Source: UBA1306 sp964396415
GTDB taxonomy: Bacteria > Spirochaetota > Spirochaetia > Treponematales > Rectinemataceae
Direction of reading: 5' to 3'
Assembly (NCBI GenBank): GCA_964396415.1
Contig: CAYNFM010000006.1
Location: forward strand, 1 to 64,000
Length of the DNA: 64,000 nt
A program made the position numbers and the translations under genes. The notes under the pieces are model-generated. The model had not been told where the DNA came from, ran no database searches, and worked only from the letters and a program-made list of their open reading frames with translations. This document shows, one piece after another, positions 16,937 through 24,778 of this stretch (the first letter of the stretch is position 1; every line of letters starts with the position of its first letter).

Positions 16937-18216
16937 TGGGAAAGACCATCGCCCAGAAAATCTTCGACGCCCACGTCGTGGACCGTCCTTTCGGAGAGGC
17001 CTATGTCCTGAAGCTGGACGCCGTCTTCTGCCACGAGATCACCACGCCGACCGCCCTCGCCGACCTCATGGAGAAGGGATTGGACCGCGTCTTCGACCCC
17101 GCCAGGATCAAGGCGGTGATCGACCACGTGACGCCGGCCAAGGATTCCAAGACCGCCCTGCAAGGCAAGATGCTCCGCGATTGGGCGCATCGCCACGGAA
17201 TCGCTGACTTCTTCGACATAGGCCGCAACGGAGTCTGCCATGCCCTCTTCCCGGAAAAGGGTTTCGCCAGGCCGGGCTACACGATCATCATGGGCGACAG
17301 TCACACCTGCACGCACGGGGCCTTCGGCGCTTTCGCCGCCGGCGTCGGGACGACGGACCTGGAGGTCGGGATCCTGAAGGGCGTCTGCGCCTTCCGCGAG
17401 CCCGGGACCATCAAGGTGGAGCTGAAGGGCCGCTTGAAGGAGGGCGTCTACGCCAAGGACGTCATCCTCCACGTCATCGCCAGGCTCGGCGTGAACGGGG
17501 CCACGGACAAGGTAATCGAGTTTACGGGACCTGTCGTCGACGCGATGTCCATGGAGGCTCGAATGACCCTCTGCAACATGGCAGTCGAAGCGGGCGGCAC
17601 CTCGGGAATCTGCTATCCCGACAGGACTACCGTGGATTACCTCTGGCCCCACGTCAAGAAGGAATTCGAAGACAAGGCCGAAGCCCTCGCGACGTATCGC
17701 CAGTGGGTCTCCGATCCCGACGCGGAATACGACGAGGTCCTCGGCCTAGATGTCTCGGGCCTGGAAAGCGTCGCGACTTTCGGCTTCAAGCCCGACCAGG
17801 TGAAGACGATACGCGAGTTGGCCGGATCCCGCGTGGATCAGGTCTACATAGGCAGCTGCACCAACGGACGCATCGAGGACCTTCGCCAGGCGGCCGCCGT
17901 GGTCAAGGGCAAGCGCGTCGCCGACTCGGTGCGCGGCGTCGTCAGCCCGGCCACGCCAGCAGTCTATCGGCAGGCCTTGGAGGAAGGCCTCATCGAAACC
18001 TTCATGGACGCCGGTTTCTGCGTCACCAATCCGACCTGCGGCGCCTGCCTCGGGATGTCCAACGGCGTCCTCGCCGAAGGCGAAGTCTGCGCCTCGACGA
18101 CCAACCGCAACTTCTACGGCCGCATGGGCAAGGGCGGCATGGTCCACCTGATGAGCCCGGCGAGCGCCGCGGCCGCCGCGCTCGCGGGGGCCATCGCCGA
18201 GGCGGGGGAGCCGTGA
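16933..18216 (+). CDS. Aconitase-family hydro-lyase large subunit (LeuC-like)
   Basis: A 427-residue [4Fe-4S] hydro-lyase of the LeuC/homoaconitase family. Cluster ligands are seen in IGSCTNGRIEDL and in NPTCGACLGM. Substrate-binding landmarks include MGDSHTCTHGAFGAFAAG and GTSGICYPD. It would isomerise a 2- or 3-hydroxy acid through an unsaturated intermediate together with the small subunit encoded at 19038. No leuA or leuB lies nearby, so leucine biosynthesis is not established; citrate/aconitate, citramalate or homoaconitate are alternatives. AAGGAG lies 4 nt before the first ATG and 7 nt before an adjacent in-frame ATG at 16936, which may be the true start. Confidence 0.85.
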   Translation: MMGKTIAQKIFDAHVVDRPFGEAYVLKLDAVFCHEITTPTALADLMEKGLDRVFDPARIKAVIDHVTPAKDSKTALQGKMLRDWAHRHGIADFFDIGRNGVCHALFPEKGFARPGYTIIMGDSHTCTHGAFGAFAAGVGTTDLEVGILKGVCAFREPGTIKVELKGRLKEGVYAKDVILHVIARLGVNGATDKVIEFTGPVVDAMSMEARMTLCNMAVEAGGTSGICYPDRTTVDYLWPHVKKEFEDKAEALATYRQWVSDPDAEYDEVLGLDVSGLESVATFGFKPDQVKTIRELAGSRVDQVYIGSCTNGRIEDLRQAAAVVKGKRVADSVRGVVSPATPAVYRQALEEGLIETFMDAGFCVTNPTCGACLGMSNGVLAEGEVCASTTNRNFYGRMGKGGMVHLMSPASAAAAALAGAIAEAGEP

Positions 18217-18217
18217 C

Positions 18218-19027
18218 ATGCCCGACTGGAACCCCGAGCTCTACCTGAAGTTCTTCGAGCAGCGGACGCGCCCCGCCCTCGATCTGGCTCTCAGGGCCCG
18301 CAGCCTCCTCGAAGAGGGCGCCTCGGGCGGCGCGGCCGCGCCCAAGCCGGCCGCCCTCGACCTGGGCTGCGGCCCCGGCAATTCGACTGCCGTACTCGCG
18401 ACGGTCTTCCCCGGAGCCGAGCTCGTCGGCCTGGACAGCTCTCCCGAGATGATAGCTGCGGCCAAGGCGAGCGGTCTCGACGCGGAGTGGGTCCTCGCGG
18501 ACGCCGTGGCCTGGAAGCCCGAGCGAAGCTTCGGCCTGGTGTTCTCCAATGCCGCCCTGCAGTGGATCCCCGATCAAGCCTCCCTGATCCCGCGGATCTG
18601 GGGCCATCTCGCCCCCGGCGGGGTCCTCGCGGTGCAGGTTCCGGGCAACGGAGAATCGGGCCTGCATCGCGCCTTGCGCCGTACGGCGCGAAGCGGCCCC
18701 TGGCGATCGCGATTCGCCGATATGGACGATCCCATCAGCTACCATGAGCCGGATTTCTATTACGAGGCGCTGGCACCCTTGAGCGGCTCCGTGGACGTCT
18801 GGGAGTCGAGCTACTGGCACCTCCTCGCCGGACGGAGCGCCTTGATCGACTGGTACTCCGGCACGGGAATGCGCCCCTGGCTCGATCGCCTGGCGGACGA
18901 AGCCGAGCGGCTGGCCTTCAAGGACGCGGTCCTCGAGGCCGCGAGAGCGGACTATCCGCCGCGAGCTGACGGCAGCGTATTCTTCACCTTCCGCCGGATA
19001 TTCTTCACGGCGACGAAAGCGCGATAG
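18218..19027 (+). CDS. tam: Trans-aconitate 2-methyltransferase
   Basis: A 269-residue SAM-dependent methyltransferase closely resembling E. coli Tam: start DWNPELYLKFFEQRTRPA, SAM loop LDLGCGPGNST, VGLDSSPEMIAAAK, SNAALQWIPD, GGVLAVQVPGN, and C-terminal IDWYSGTGMRPWL. Tam methylates trans-aconitate, an inhibitory by-product formed from cis-aconitate; the yeast counterpart also methylates 3-isopropylmalate. Lying one base after the large subunit stop and just before the small subunit of an aconitase-family enzyme, it probably disposes of an off-pathway product of that enzyme (inference from position). Confidence 0.88.
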   Translation: MPDWNPELYLKFFEQRTRPALDLALRARSLLEEGASGGAAAPKPAALDLGCGPGNSTAVLATVFPGAELVGLDSSPEMIAAAKASGLDAEWVLADAVAWKPERSFGLVFSNAALQWIPDQASLIPRIWGHLAPGGVLAVQVPGNGESGLHRALRRTARSGPWRSRFADMDDPISYHEPDFYYEALAPLSGSVDVWESSYWHLLAGRSALIDWYSGTGMRPWLDRLADEAERLAFKDAVLEAARADYPPRADGSVFFTFRRIFFTATKAR

Positions 19028-19037
19028 GAGCGGAAAC

Positions 19038-19562
19038 ATGAAAGCGTTCGACGGAAAGGTCCTCTTCCTGGACCGAAGCGACATCAACACCGACGAGATC
19101 ATCCCGGCCAAGTACCTCAGCGAAGTGACCAAGGCGGCCTTGAAGGCCAATTGCATGGAGGACCTCAGGCTGGAGGGCTTCGACCCGAGGCGGGACCTGG
19201 CGGACAAGACGTCCATCGTGAGCCGCGAGAATTTCGGCTGCGGCTCGAGCAGGGAGCACGCTCCCTGGGCTCTCGAGGCCAATGGCATCAACGTCGTAGT
19301 GGCCAGCTCCTTCGCCCGCATCTTCCGCGGGAATATGTTCAACGGCGGGATGCTCGCTATCGCTCTGGACGCCGCCTCGCTCGACGAGGTATTCGAGACG
19401 TTCAAAGGGAAGGAAACCACGCTGAGGGTGAACTGGCCCGGGCAGGAGCTCGGCTTTCAGGCCGAGGGGGTCGGCAAGAGCTATCCGATGAGGCTCGGGG
19501 ACTTCGAGAAGGCCTTGGTCGAGGCGGGAGGCTGGTTGGAATACGCCTCCGGGCGCTATTAG
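19038..19562 (+). CDS. Aconitase-family hydro-lyase small subunit (LeuD-like)
   Basis: A 174-residue swivel subunit with DRSDINTDEIIPAKYL, the substrate loop ENFGCGSSREHAPWAL, and SSFARIFRGNMFNGGML. It completes the active site of the large subunit encoded at 16933, from which it is separated by the tam gene. The length is normal for archaeal-type LeuD/HACN small subunits. Substrate choice (isopropylmalate, homoaconitate, citrate or methyl-substituted malate) cannot be settled from the sequence alone. Confidence 0.88.
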   Translation: MKAFDGKVLFLDRSDINTDEIIPAKYLSEVTKAALKANCMEDLRLEGFDPRRDLADKTSIVSRENFGCGSSREHAPWALEANGINVVVASSFARIFRGNMFNGGMLAIALDAASLDEVFETFKGKETTLRVNWPGQELGFQAEGVGKSYPMRLGDFEKALVEAGGWLEYASGRY

Positions 19563-19620
19563 GTCGGAAACGCGCTCGGCCCGGGCATTTATTCTCTTTC
19601 TCGCGCCATGCCTCGAAGGT

Positions 19621-19626
19621 TATACT
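19621..19626 (+). promoter_or_regulatory. -10 box before the zinc-ribbon adenylate cyclase gene
   Basis: TATACT lies 29 bp upstream of the GAGGAGG-preceded ATG at 19656. It also argues against an in-frame ATG at 19608, which would lie upstream of the transcription start and has no ribosome binding site. Confidence 0.45.
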
Positions 19627-19655
19627 TCAACAGAGGGCTCGAGGAGGATGAGGCG

Positions 19656-21029
19656 ATGAAAACGGTGCGCGAGGAGACGCTGCATGAGCGCGTAGCGGAG
19701 GCGATGGCCCTCGGCTACCCCGACATAGTCCGACGAATAGGCGAGTTCCTGATCGAGGGGCGCGAGACCGAGCTCTATGCCGTCCGTCCCGAGAAATTCG
19801 CGCGGGAGCGGGGCCTCAACCGCATGAGGACGGTCAAGGCCTTCCTCCTCCTTACGAAAACGGGAGTCTTCGACCTCCGCTGGACTGTGCACTGCCCCCA
19901 TTGCAAGGGAGGATCGCAGGAATCCTCCAGCCTCGCCGACCTGGCCCGCGATTCCTTCTGCCCGCTGTGCAAGATGGGCTACGAAGCCGACTTCGACCGC
20001 AGCGTGGAGCTCAGCTTCCAGGTCAACCCCGCCGTCGTCGCGCTGGAAGGGACCGATCCCTTCGACCTGAGCATGGCCTCGATGGATCTGGAGCCGGGAG
20101 TCGGCATGGAGATAGATCCCGCGGAGGAGCACTTCATCGAATACCGGATAGCGCAGGGCAACTATCTCTTGGTCGACAAGGCCGATCGCGTCGTCGTCAA
20201 CTTCGCGGTGGCTTCGGGCGAGGAGACCGCGCAGAAGTACGGCTTCACTTTCGGCGAGGACTGCCCCCCCATTCAGGTCGTCTCACTGAAGCCCGGAACG
20301 CTGAGGCTGAGGATCGAGAACCGCAGGTCCAAGCCCGCGGACTTCCTCTTCGCGCGGATGGCCGACCCCGAATGGATCGACGCGGCCCTGGCTACGACGC
20401 TTCAGGAATTCAGGGACTTCTTCTCCAAGGAGATGCTGTCGCCGCAGGAGACCTTCTCGATCCGCAACCTCGCCGTGATCTTCACCGACATCAAGGGCTC
20501 GACCGAGATGTACGAGCGCCTCGGGGACTCCAAGGCCTTCTATCTGGTGAAAGAGCACTTCAAGATCATGGAGGACGTCGTGCGGCGGAACGACGGCGGC
20601 ATCGTAAAGACGATCGGCGACGCCGTGATGGCCGTCTTCCGCCGCCCCGACCAGGCCATCGACGCCGCTCGCGAGATGATCGACCGCTTCGACGCCTTCA
20701 ATCTCGAGAACAAGACTAAGGACCAGATCGTGATCAAGGTGGGCGTCCATGCCGGGCCCTGCATAGCCGTAACCTTGAACGAGCGCATCGACTACTTCGG
20801 AACCTCGGTAAACACGGCCGCCCGCATACAGGGCCTCTCGGACGGTCGCGACGTCATGGTCTCGGAGCGCTTCTTCCGGGAGAGCGGCGCGGCTCGATCG
20901 CTCAAGGCCTCGGGCTGGGTCTGGGAGAGCTTCACTACGAGCCTCAAGGGCCTGAAAGGGGCGCAGGAAGTCTACAAACTCGTCAAAGCCCCCGAGACTC
21001 GCCCGCCTGAGGCATTAAGAAGCCGTTAA
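19656..21029 (+). CDS. Class III adenylate cyclase with N-terminal zinc-ribbon region
   Basis: A soluble 457-residue cyclase. The C-terminal catalytic domain (about 265-440) has the metal Asp in AVIFTDIKGSTEMYE, the second metal/base segment IVKTIGDAVMAVF with the adenine-selecting Lys, and IDYFGTSVNTAAR with the transition-state Asn and Arg. The N-terminal 230 residues are different: two CXXC knuckles (CPHCKG and CPLCKM, about 35 residues apart) look like a zinc ribbon, followed by a beta-rich region, perhaps the DUF5939-type module seen in other cyclases. GAGGAGG 8 nt upstream sets the start. It makes cAMP, for which two cNMP-binding proteins are encoded at 43517-46707. Confidence 0.85.
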   Translation: MKTVREETLHERVAEAMALGYPDIVRRIGEFLIEGRETELYAVRPEKFARERGLNRMRTVKAFLLLTKTGVFDLRWTVHCPHCKGGSQESSSLADLARDSFCPLCKMGYEADFDRSVELSFQVNPAVVALEGTDPFDLSMASMDLEPGVGMEIDPAEEHFIEYRIAQGNYLLVDKADRVVVNFAVASGEETAQKYGFTFGEDCPPIQVVSLKPGTLRLRIENRRSKPADFLFARMADPEWIDAALATTLQEFRDFFSKEMLSPQETFSIRNLAVIFTDIKGSTEMYERLGDSKAFYLVKEHFKIMEDVVRRNDGGIVKTIGDAVMAVFRRPDQAIDAAREMIDRFDAFNLENKTKDQIVIKVGVHAGPCIAVTLNERIDYFGTSVNTAARIQGLSDGRDVMVSERFFRESGAARSLKASGWVWESFTTSLKGLKGAQEVYKLVKAPETRPPEALRSR

Positions 21030-21108
21030 AATTAGGACCGGGGAGCCCTTGCCTCCTAGGCAGCATCGAGGCTCCCGCATAGTATCCCTCCGTCCGAGCG
21101 GAGGAAAG

Positions 21109-23094
21109 GTGAGCGACGGCAAGGAAAGCGACGAATCGAGCATCGCGGAGCGGATCAGGCTCAAGATCTTCGGAGCCCCCCGCGACGTGCGCGATCCTAG
21201 CATTTTCCACAAGATCGCCCTGATCCCCTTCTTCGCATGGGTAGGCCTTGGGGCCGACCCCCTGTCCTCTTCGGCCTACGGTCCGGAGGAAGCCTTTCGC
21301 AATCTCGGGACGCACGCCTACCTGGCCGTGTTCCTCGGTCTCGCCACGGCCCTCACGGTTTTCGTGATCGCCTATACCTACACGAAGATAATCGAGCATT
21401 TCCCGAACGGCGGCGGCGGCTATATAGTCGCGACGAAGACCCTCGGCCGGCCGGCCGGCCTGGTCTCGGGAAGCGCGCTCATAATCGACTATATCCTGAC
21501 CATCACGGTCTCGATCGTCTCCTGCGCCGACGCCGTGTTCAGCTATCTCCCGGCCGCGTGGCAGCCGTTCAAGATCTGGGTGGCGGCCGTCCTGATCGTC
21601 TTCATGATCGTCCTCAATATCCGCGGAGCCAAAGAGTCCATCGCCGTCCTCATGCCCATCTTCATGGTCTTCGTCGTCACCCACGTCATCATCCTCGCCT
21701 ACGGCTTCGCGAGCAAGGCCGGCGTCGCGGCAGAGGTCGCGGGAAGCGTCGGAAGCGGCCTACGCGCGGACCTCAAGAGCATCGGCTTCCTCGCGTTGGC
21801 GGTCATCTTCCTCCGCGCCTACTCTCTCGGCGGCGGCACCTACACCGGAATCGAGGCCGTATCGAACGGCATGCAGATCATGCGCGAGCCGAGGGTCCAC
21901 AACGGCAAGAAGACCATGGCCTATCTCGCGATCTCTCTCGCGATAACCGCGGCCGGCCTCCTCGTCTGCTATCTCCTCACCCGGATCGTCCCCGAAGAGG
22001 GAAGGACCCTGAACGCCACTCTCGCGGACGCCCTGTTCGGCGGCTTCGGCGTCGCGGGCAAGGGCTTCGCCCTCGTCGCCATCATGTCGGAGGGCGCCCT
22101 CCTCTTGGTGGCGTCCCAGGCGGGCTTCATCGACGCGCCGCGCGTGATGGCCAACATGGCCGTCGATTCCTGGATGCCGCGCCGCTTCGCCGACTTCTCC
22201 GGCCGGCTCACGATGCGCAACGGCATCGTGATGATCGGCGTGGCGGCCCTCGCGCTGCTCTTCTATACGAACGACTCGATAGACGCCCTCGTGGTCATGT
22301 ACTCGATCAACGTCTTCCTGACCTTCGCCCTCTCCGAGTTCGGCATGGTCAAGTATTTCCTCCAGAATCGGAAGGCCGAGAGGATCCCCATCCACAGCAT
22401 CGTGATCCAAGCCTTCGGATTCGTCCTCTGCGCCCTCATACTCATCCTGACCGTCTCCATAAAATTCATGGACGGCGGTTGGCTCACCCTCGTCATCACC
22501 GGCTTCCTGATCGCCGTCTGCATAGCCGTCAGGCGCCATTACGGCAGGGTCGGAGCCGCCCTCAAGAAGCTCGACGCGCTCGTCGCGGCGGTGGAGCTCG
22601 AGGCGGACCGGGTCGGGCCCTCGAAGGTCGATCCCGCGGCGATGACCGCCATCCAGCTCGTCTCGGGCTACAACGGCATCGGCGTCCACTCCTTCCTCCA
22701 GATCTGCTCCGCCTTTCCCGGACTGTACGTCAATTTCATCTTCGTATCGGTCGGCATCGTCGACCAGGCGATGTTCAAGGACGGCGAGAGCGTGCCCGAG
22801 CTCATCGCCGACGTCGATGCCTCGCTCGATCGCTACGTGGCCCTGGCCCGGAAGTACGGCTACGCGGCCGAGAGCCGCAGCGGCATCGGCACGAACGTCG
22901 TCGACGCCGCCGTCGAGCTCTGCCGCAAGGTCCACGGCGAGTTCCCCAAGTCGACCATATTCTCGGGCAACCTCGTATTCTCGCGCGAGAGCATCGTGCA
23001 CCGGATACTCCACAACGAGACCGCCTTCGCCGTCCTCCGCCGCCTCCAATGGGAGGGGATCACGAACGTCGTCATGCCGATACGCGTAAGGTAG
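21109..23094 (+). CDS. APC-superfamily permease with cytosolic C-terminal domain (KimA-like)
   Basis: A 661-residue membrane protein with about 12 hydrophobic helices (residues about 30-470) and a soluble C-terminal region of about 170 residues. The segment GADPLSSSAYGPEEAF followed by FPNGGGGYIVA resembles the APC permeases that include the Bacillus potassium transporter KimA (YdaO), which is regulated by c-di-AMP through its cytosolic tail; amino acid permeases share this fold. The GTG at 21109 with GGAGGA just upstream is preferred over an upstream TTG at 21049. It lies between two nucleotide cyclase genes. Potassium or amino acid uptake cannot be distinguished by eye. Confidence 0.75.
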   Translation: MSDGKESDESSIAERIRLKIFGAPRDVRDPSIFHKIALIPFFAWVGLGADPLSSSAYGPEEAFRNLGTHAYLAVFLGLATALTVFVIAYTYTKIIEHFPNGGGGYIVATKTLGRPAGLVSGSALIIDYILTITVSIVSCADAVFSYLPAAWQPFKIWVAAVLIVFMIVLNIRGAKESIAVLMPIFMVFVVTHVIILAYGFASKAGVAAEVAGSVGSGLRADLKSIGFLALAVIFLRAYSLGGGTYTGIEAVSNGMQIMREPRVHNGKKTMAYLAISLAITAAGLLVCYLLTRIVPEEGRTLNATLADALFGGFGVAGKGFALVAIMSEGALLLVASQAGFIDAPRVMANMAVDSWMPRRFADFSGRLTMRNGIVMIGVAALALLFYTNDSIDALVVMYSINVFLTFALSEFGMVKYFLQNRKAERIPIHSIVIQAFGFVLCALILILTVSIKFMDGGWLTLVITGFLIAVCIAVRRHYGRVGAALKKLDALVAAVELEADRVGPSKVDPAAMTAIQLVSGYNGIGVHSFLQICSAFPGLYVNFIFVSVGIVDQAMFKDGESVPELIADVDASLDRYVALARKYGYAAESRSGIGTNVVDAAVELCRKVHGEFPKSTIFSGNLVFSRESIVHRILHNETAFAVLRRLQWEGITNVVMPIRVR

Positions 23095-23173
23095 CCCCGA
23101 AGCCTCATCGGCCCTTGATAGCTCGGGGCCGGGCAGGCTAGCATCGCTGATCGATCGAGGCGTCGAAGGCGAT

Positions 23174-24712
23174 ATGCGCGCGGGAGTTCCCTTGGATAGT
23201 AAATCGCGACCGAAGAAGGAAGGCGAGCGCCTCGACAGGGACGCGGCGGTCTACGACTCGGCGAGCGAATCGTCCAATCGCGCCATCGCCACGATCGCCG
23301 CCGGGGCCCTCGCCTTCGGAGCGGCGGCCCACCTCGTCATCGAGTATCTGATCGTCCGCGAGAAGGATCTTTGGCCGATCAGGAACGCATCGGTCATGAT
23401 CGCCGTCGCCGCGCTGCTCCTGGCCCTGGTCCGGGTCAAGCTGAGGCCGAGGATAGTCACCTACGCCCTCCAGGCTTTCTTCATCGTCTCCATACCGACC
23501 ATCGCCGCTTTCCTCGGCGGCTCCGACGAATCGGCGGCATGGTCGGTGGCCTTTATCTTCCTGATAGGGTCCCTCATCTACATCAGGCCCACTTTCATAA
23601 TAATCACCGTCGCCACCTTGATCGCGACTCAGGCCGGATACTCCTTCCTGCACAAGACCTGGTCGAGTCCGGAAGGCTTCGTCGATATCCTGGTCAGGTT
23701 CTCGCTCCTCGCCATCGGCTCCGGAATCGCCGTGGTGGTCAACAAGAAATACTCCGACCAGCTCCGTCTCAATTTCGGGGCCAACCGGCGGCTGACGCGG
23801 GAGCTCGAGCAGTCCGGGACGCGGATGGGCGTGCTCAGGCTCTATACGCGGAAGAGCCTGGTCCAGATAGTCGAATCGGGGAGGAACCCTTCCGAGATAA
23901 TGCCCGAGAGCAAGGAGCTCGCGGTCATGTTCTGCGACATACGCGATTTCGCGCGGCTGTCGCAGAAGTTGGAGCCGACGGCCCTCATCTCGATGCTCAA
24001 CGATTTCTACGAGGCGATGGGACAGGTCATCGGCCGGAACGGCGGCGAGATCGACAAGCTGATAGGCGACTGCATCATGGCCACCTTCCCCGACGCCGAC
24101 TCGTCCCTGAGGGCCGCGATCGAGATGAAGGAGGCCCTCTTCGACCTGAACGACTGCAATCGCCTCGGCGGGCTGCCCGCCCTGCGCACGGGAATAGGCA
24201 TACACTTCGGCACCGTAATAGCGGGGAATCTCGGATCGCGCGAGAAGATGGACCTCACCATAATCGGGGACACCGTCAACGTCGCGAGCCGCATCGAGAC
24301 GCTCACCAAATTCTACATAACCGACGTCCTCGTCTCCGAGGACTTCAAGAACGGATTGAGCGCCGACACGAAGATGCGATACATCGATACCGTCCTCGTC
24401 AAGGGCAGGGAGGGCCCGGTGCGCCTCTACGAGGTCTACCATCACCATCGCCCGGATACGATCGCCGCCAAGGAGGGGGATGCCGATCGGCTCGACTCCG
24501 CCCAGCGCTTCTATGCCGAGGGCCATTTCAGCGACGCCATATCCCTGCTGCTCCAAATGGGCGAGAAGGCGGGCGACCACGGCACCCTCATCGGCTTCTA
24601 CAAGGATCCCTTCATCAACGTGCTGCTCGATCGCTGCCTCGTCCTTTTCCAGCGACAGAAGACCGGCGACCTTCCCGATTGGGACGGAATATTCCGATTC
24701 CAGGAAAAATAG
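23174..24712 (+). CDS. Membrane-bound class III adenylate/guanylate cyclase
   Basis: A 512-residue cyclase. An N-terminal membrane domain of about six helices (residues about 35-190, for example AIATIAAGALAFGAAAHLVI) is followed by a short coiled linker and the catalytic domain (about 245-420). The latter holds the metal Asp in AVMFCDIRDFARLSQ, GGEIDKLIGDCIMATF and DLTIIGDTVNVASRIE. A C-terminal tail of about 80 residues follows. There is no PAS or HAMP domain, so the membrane domain itself is probably the sensor. It is on the same strand as the KimA-like gene, 79 bp downstream. Confidence 0.88.
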   Translation: MRAGVPLDSKSRPKKEGERLDRDAAVYDSASESSNRAIATIAAGALAFGAAAHLVIEYLIVREKDLWPIRNASVMIAVAALLLALVRVKLRPRIVTYALQAFFIVSIPTIAAFLGGSDESAAWSVAFIFLIGSLIYIRPTFIIITVATLIATQAGYSFLHKTWSSPEGFVDILVRFSLLAIGSGIAVVVNKKYSDQLRLNFGANRRLTRELEQSGTRMGVLRLYTRKSLVQIVESGRNPSEIMPESKELAVMFCDIRDFARLSQKLEPTALISMLNDFYEAMGQVIGRNGGEIDKLIGDCIMATFPDADSSLRAAIEMKEALFDLNDCNRLGGLPALRTGIGIHFGTVIAGNLGSREKMDLTIIGDTVNVASRIETLTKFYITDVLVSEDFKNGLSADTKMRYIDTVLVKGREGPVRLYEVYHHHRPDTIAAKEGDADRLDSAQRFYAEGHFSDAISLLLQMGEKAGDHGTLIGFYKDPFINVLLDRCLVLFQRQKTGDLPDWDGIFRFQEK

Positions 24713-24742
24713 GCCGCGGCTCCCCCATCCGTCGCGCATCCC

Positions 24743-24772
24743 TTGTGCCTTTCATAACCTTTTCCATATATT
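24743..24772 (+). promoter_or_regulatory. Promoter of the 2-oxoacid dehydrogenase genes
   Basis: TTGTGC (24743-24748), an 18-bp spacer and TATATT (24767-24772). The ATG at 24779 is only 6 nt further on and has no properly spaced ribosome binding site, so the mRNA may be leaderless. Confidence 0.45.
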
Positions 24773-24778
24773 CTAAGG

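Noticed and set aside
21030..21108. c-di-AMP (ydaO-type) riboswitch upstream of the KimA-like gene
   Set aside because: The gap is under 80 bp, too short for this riboswitch, and no matching conserved segments are visible.
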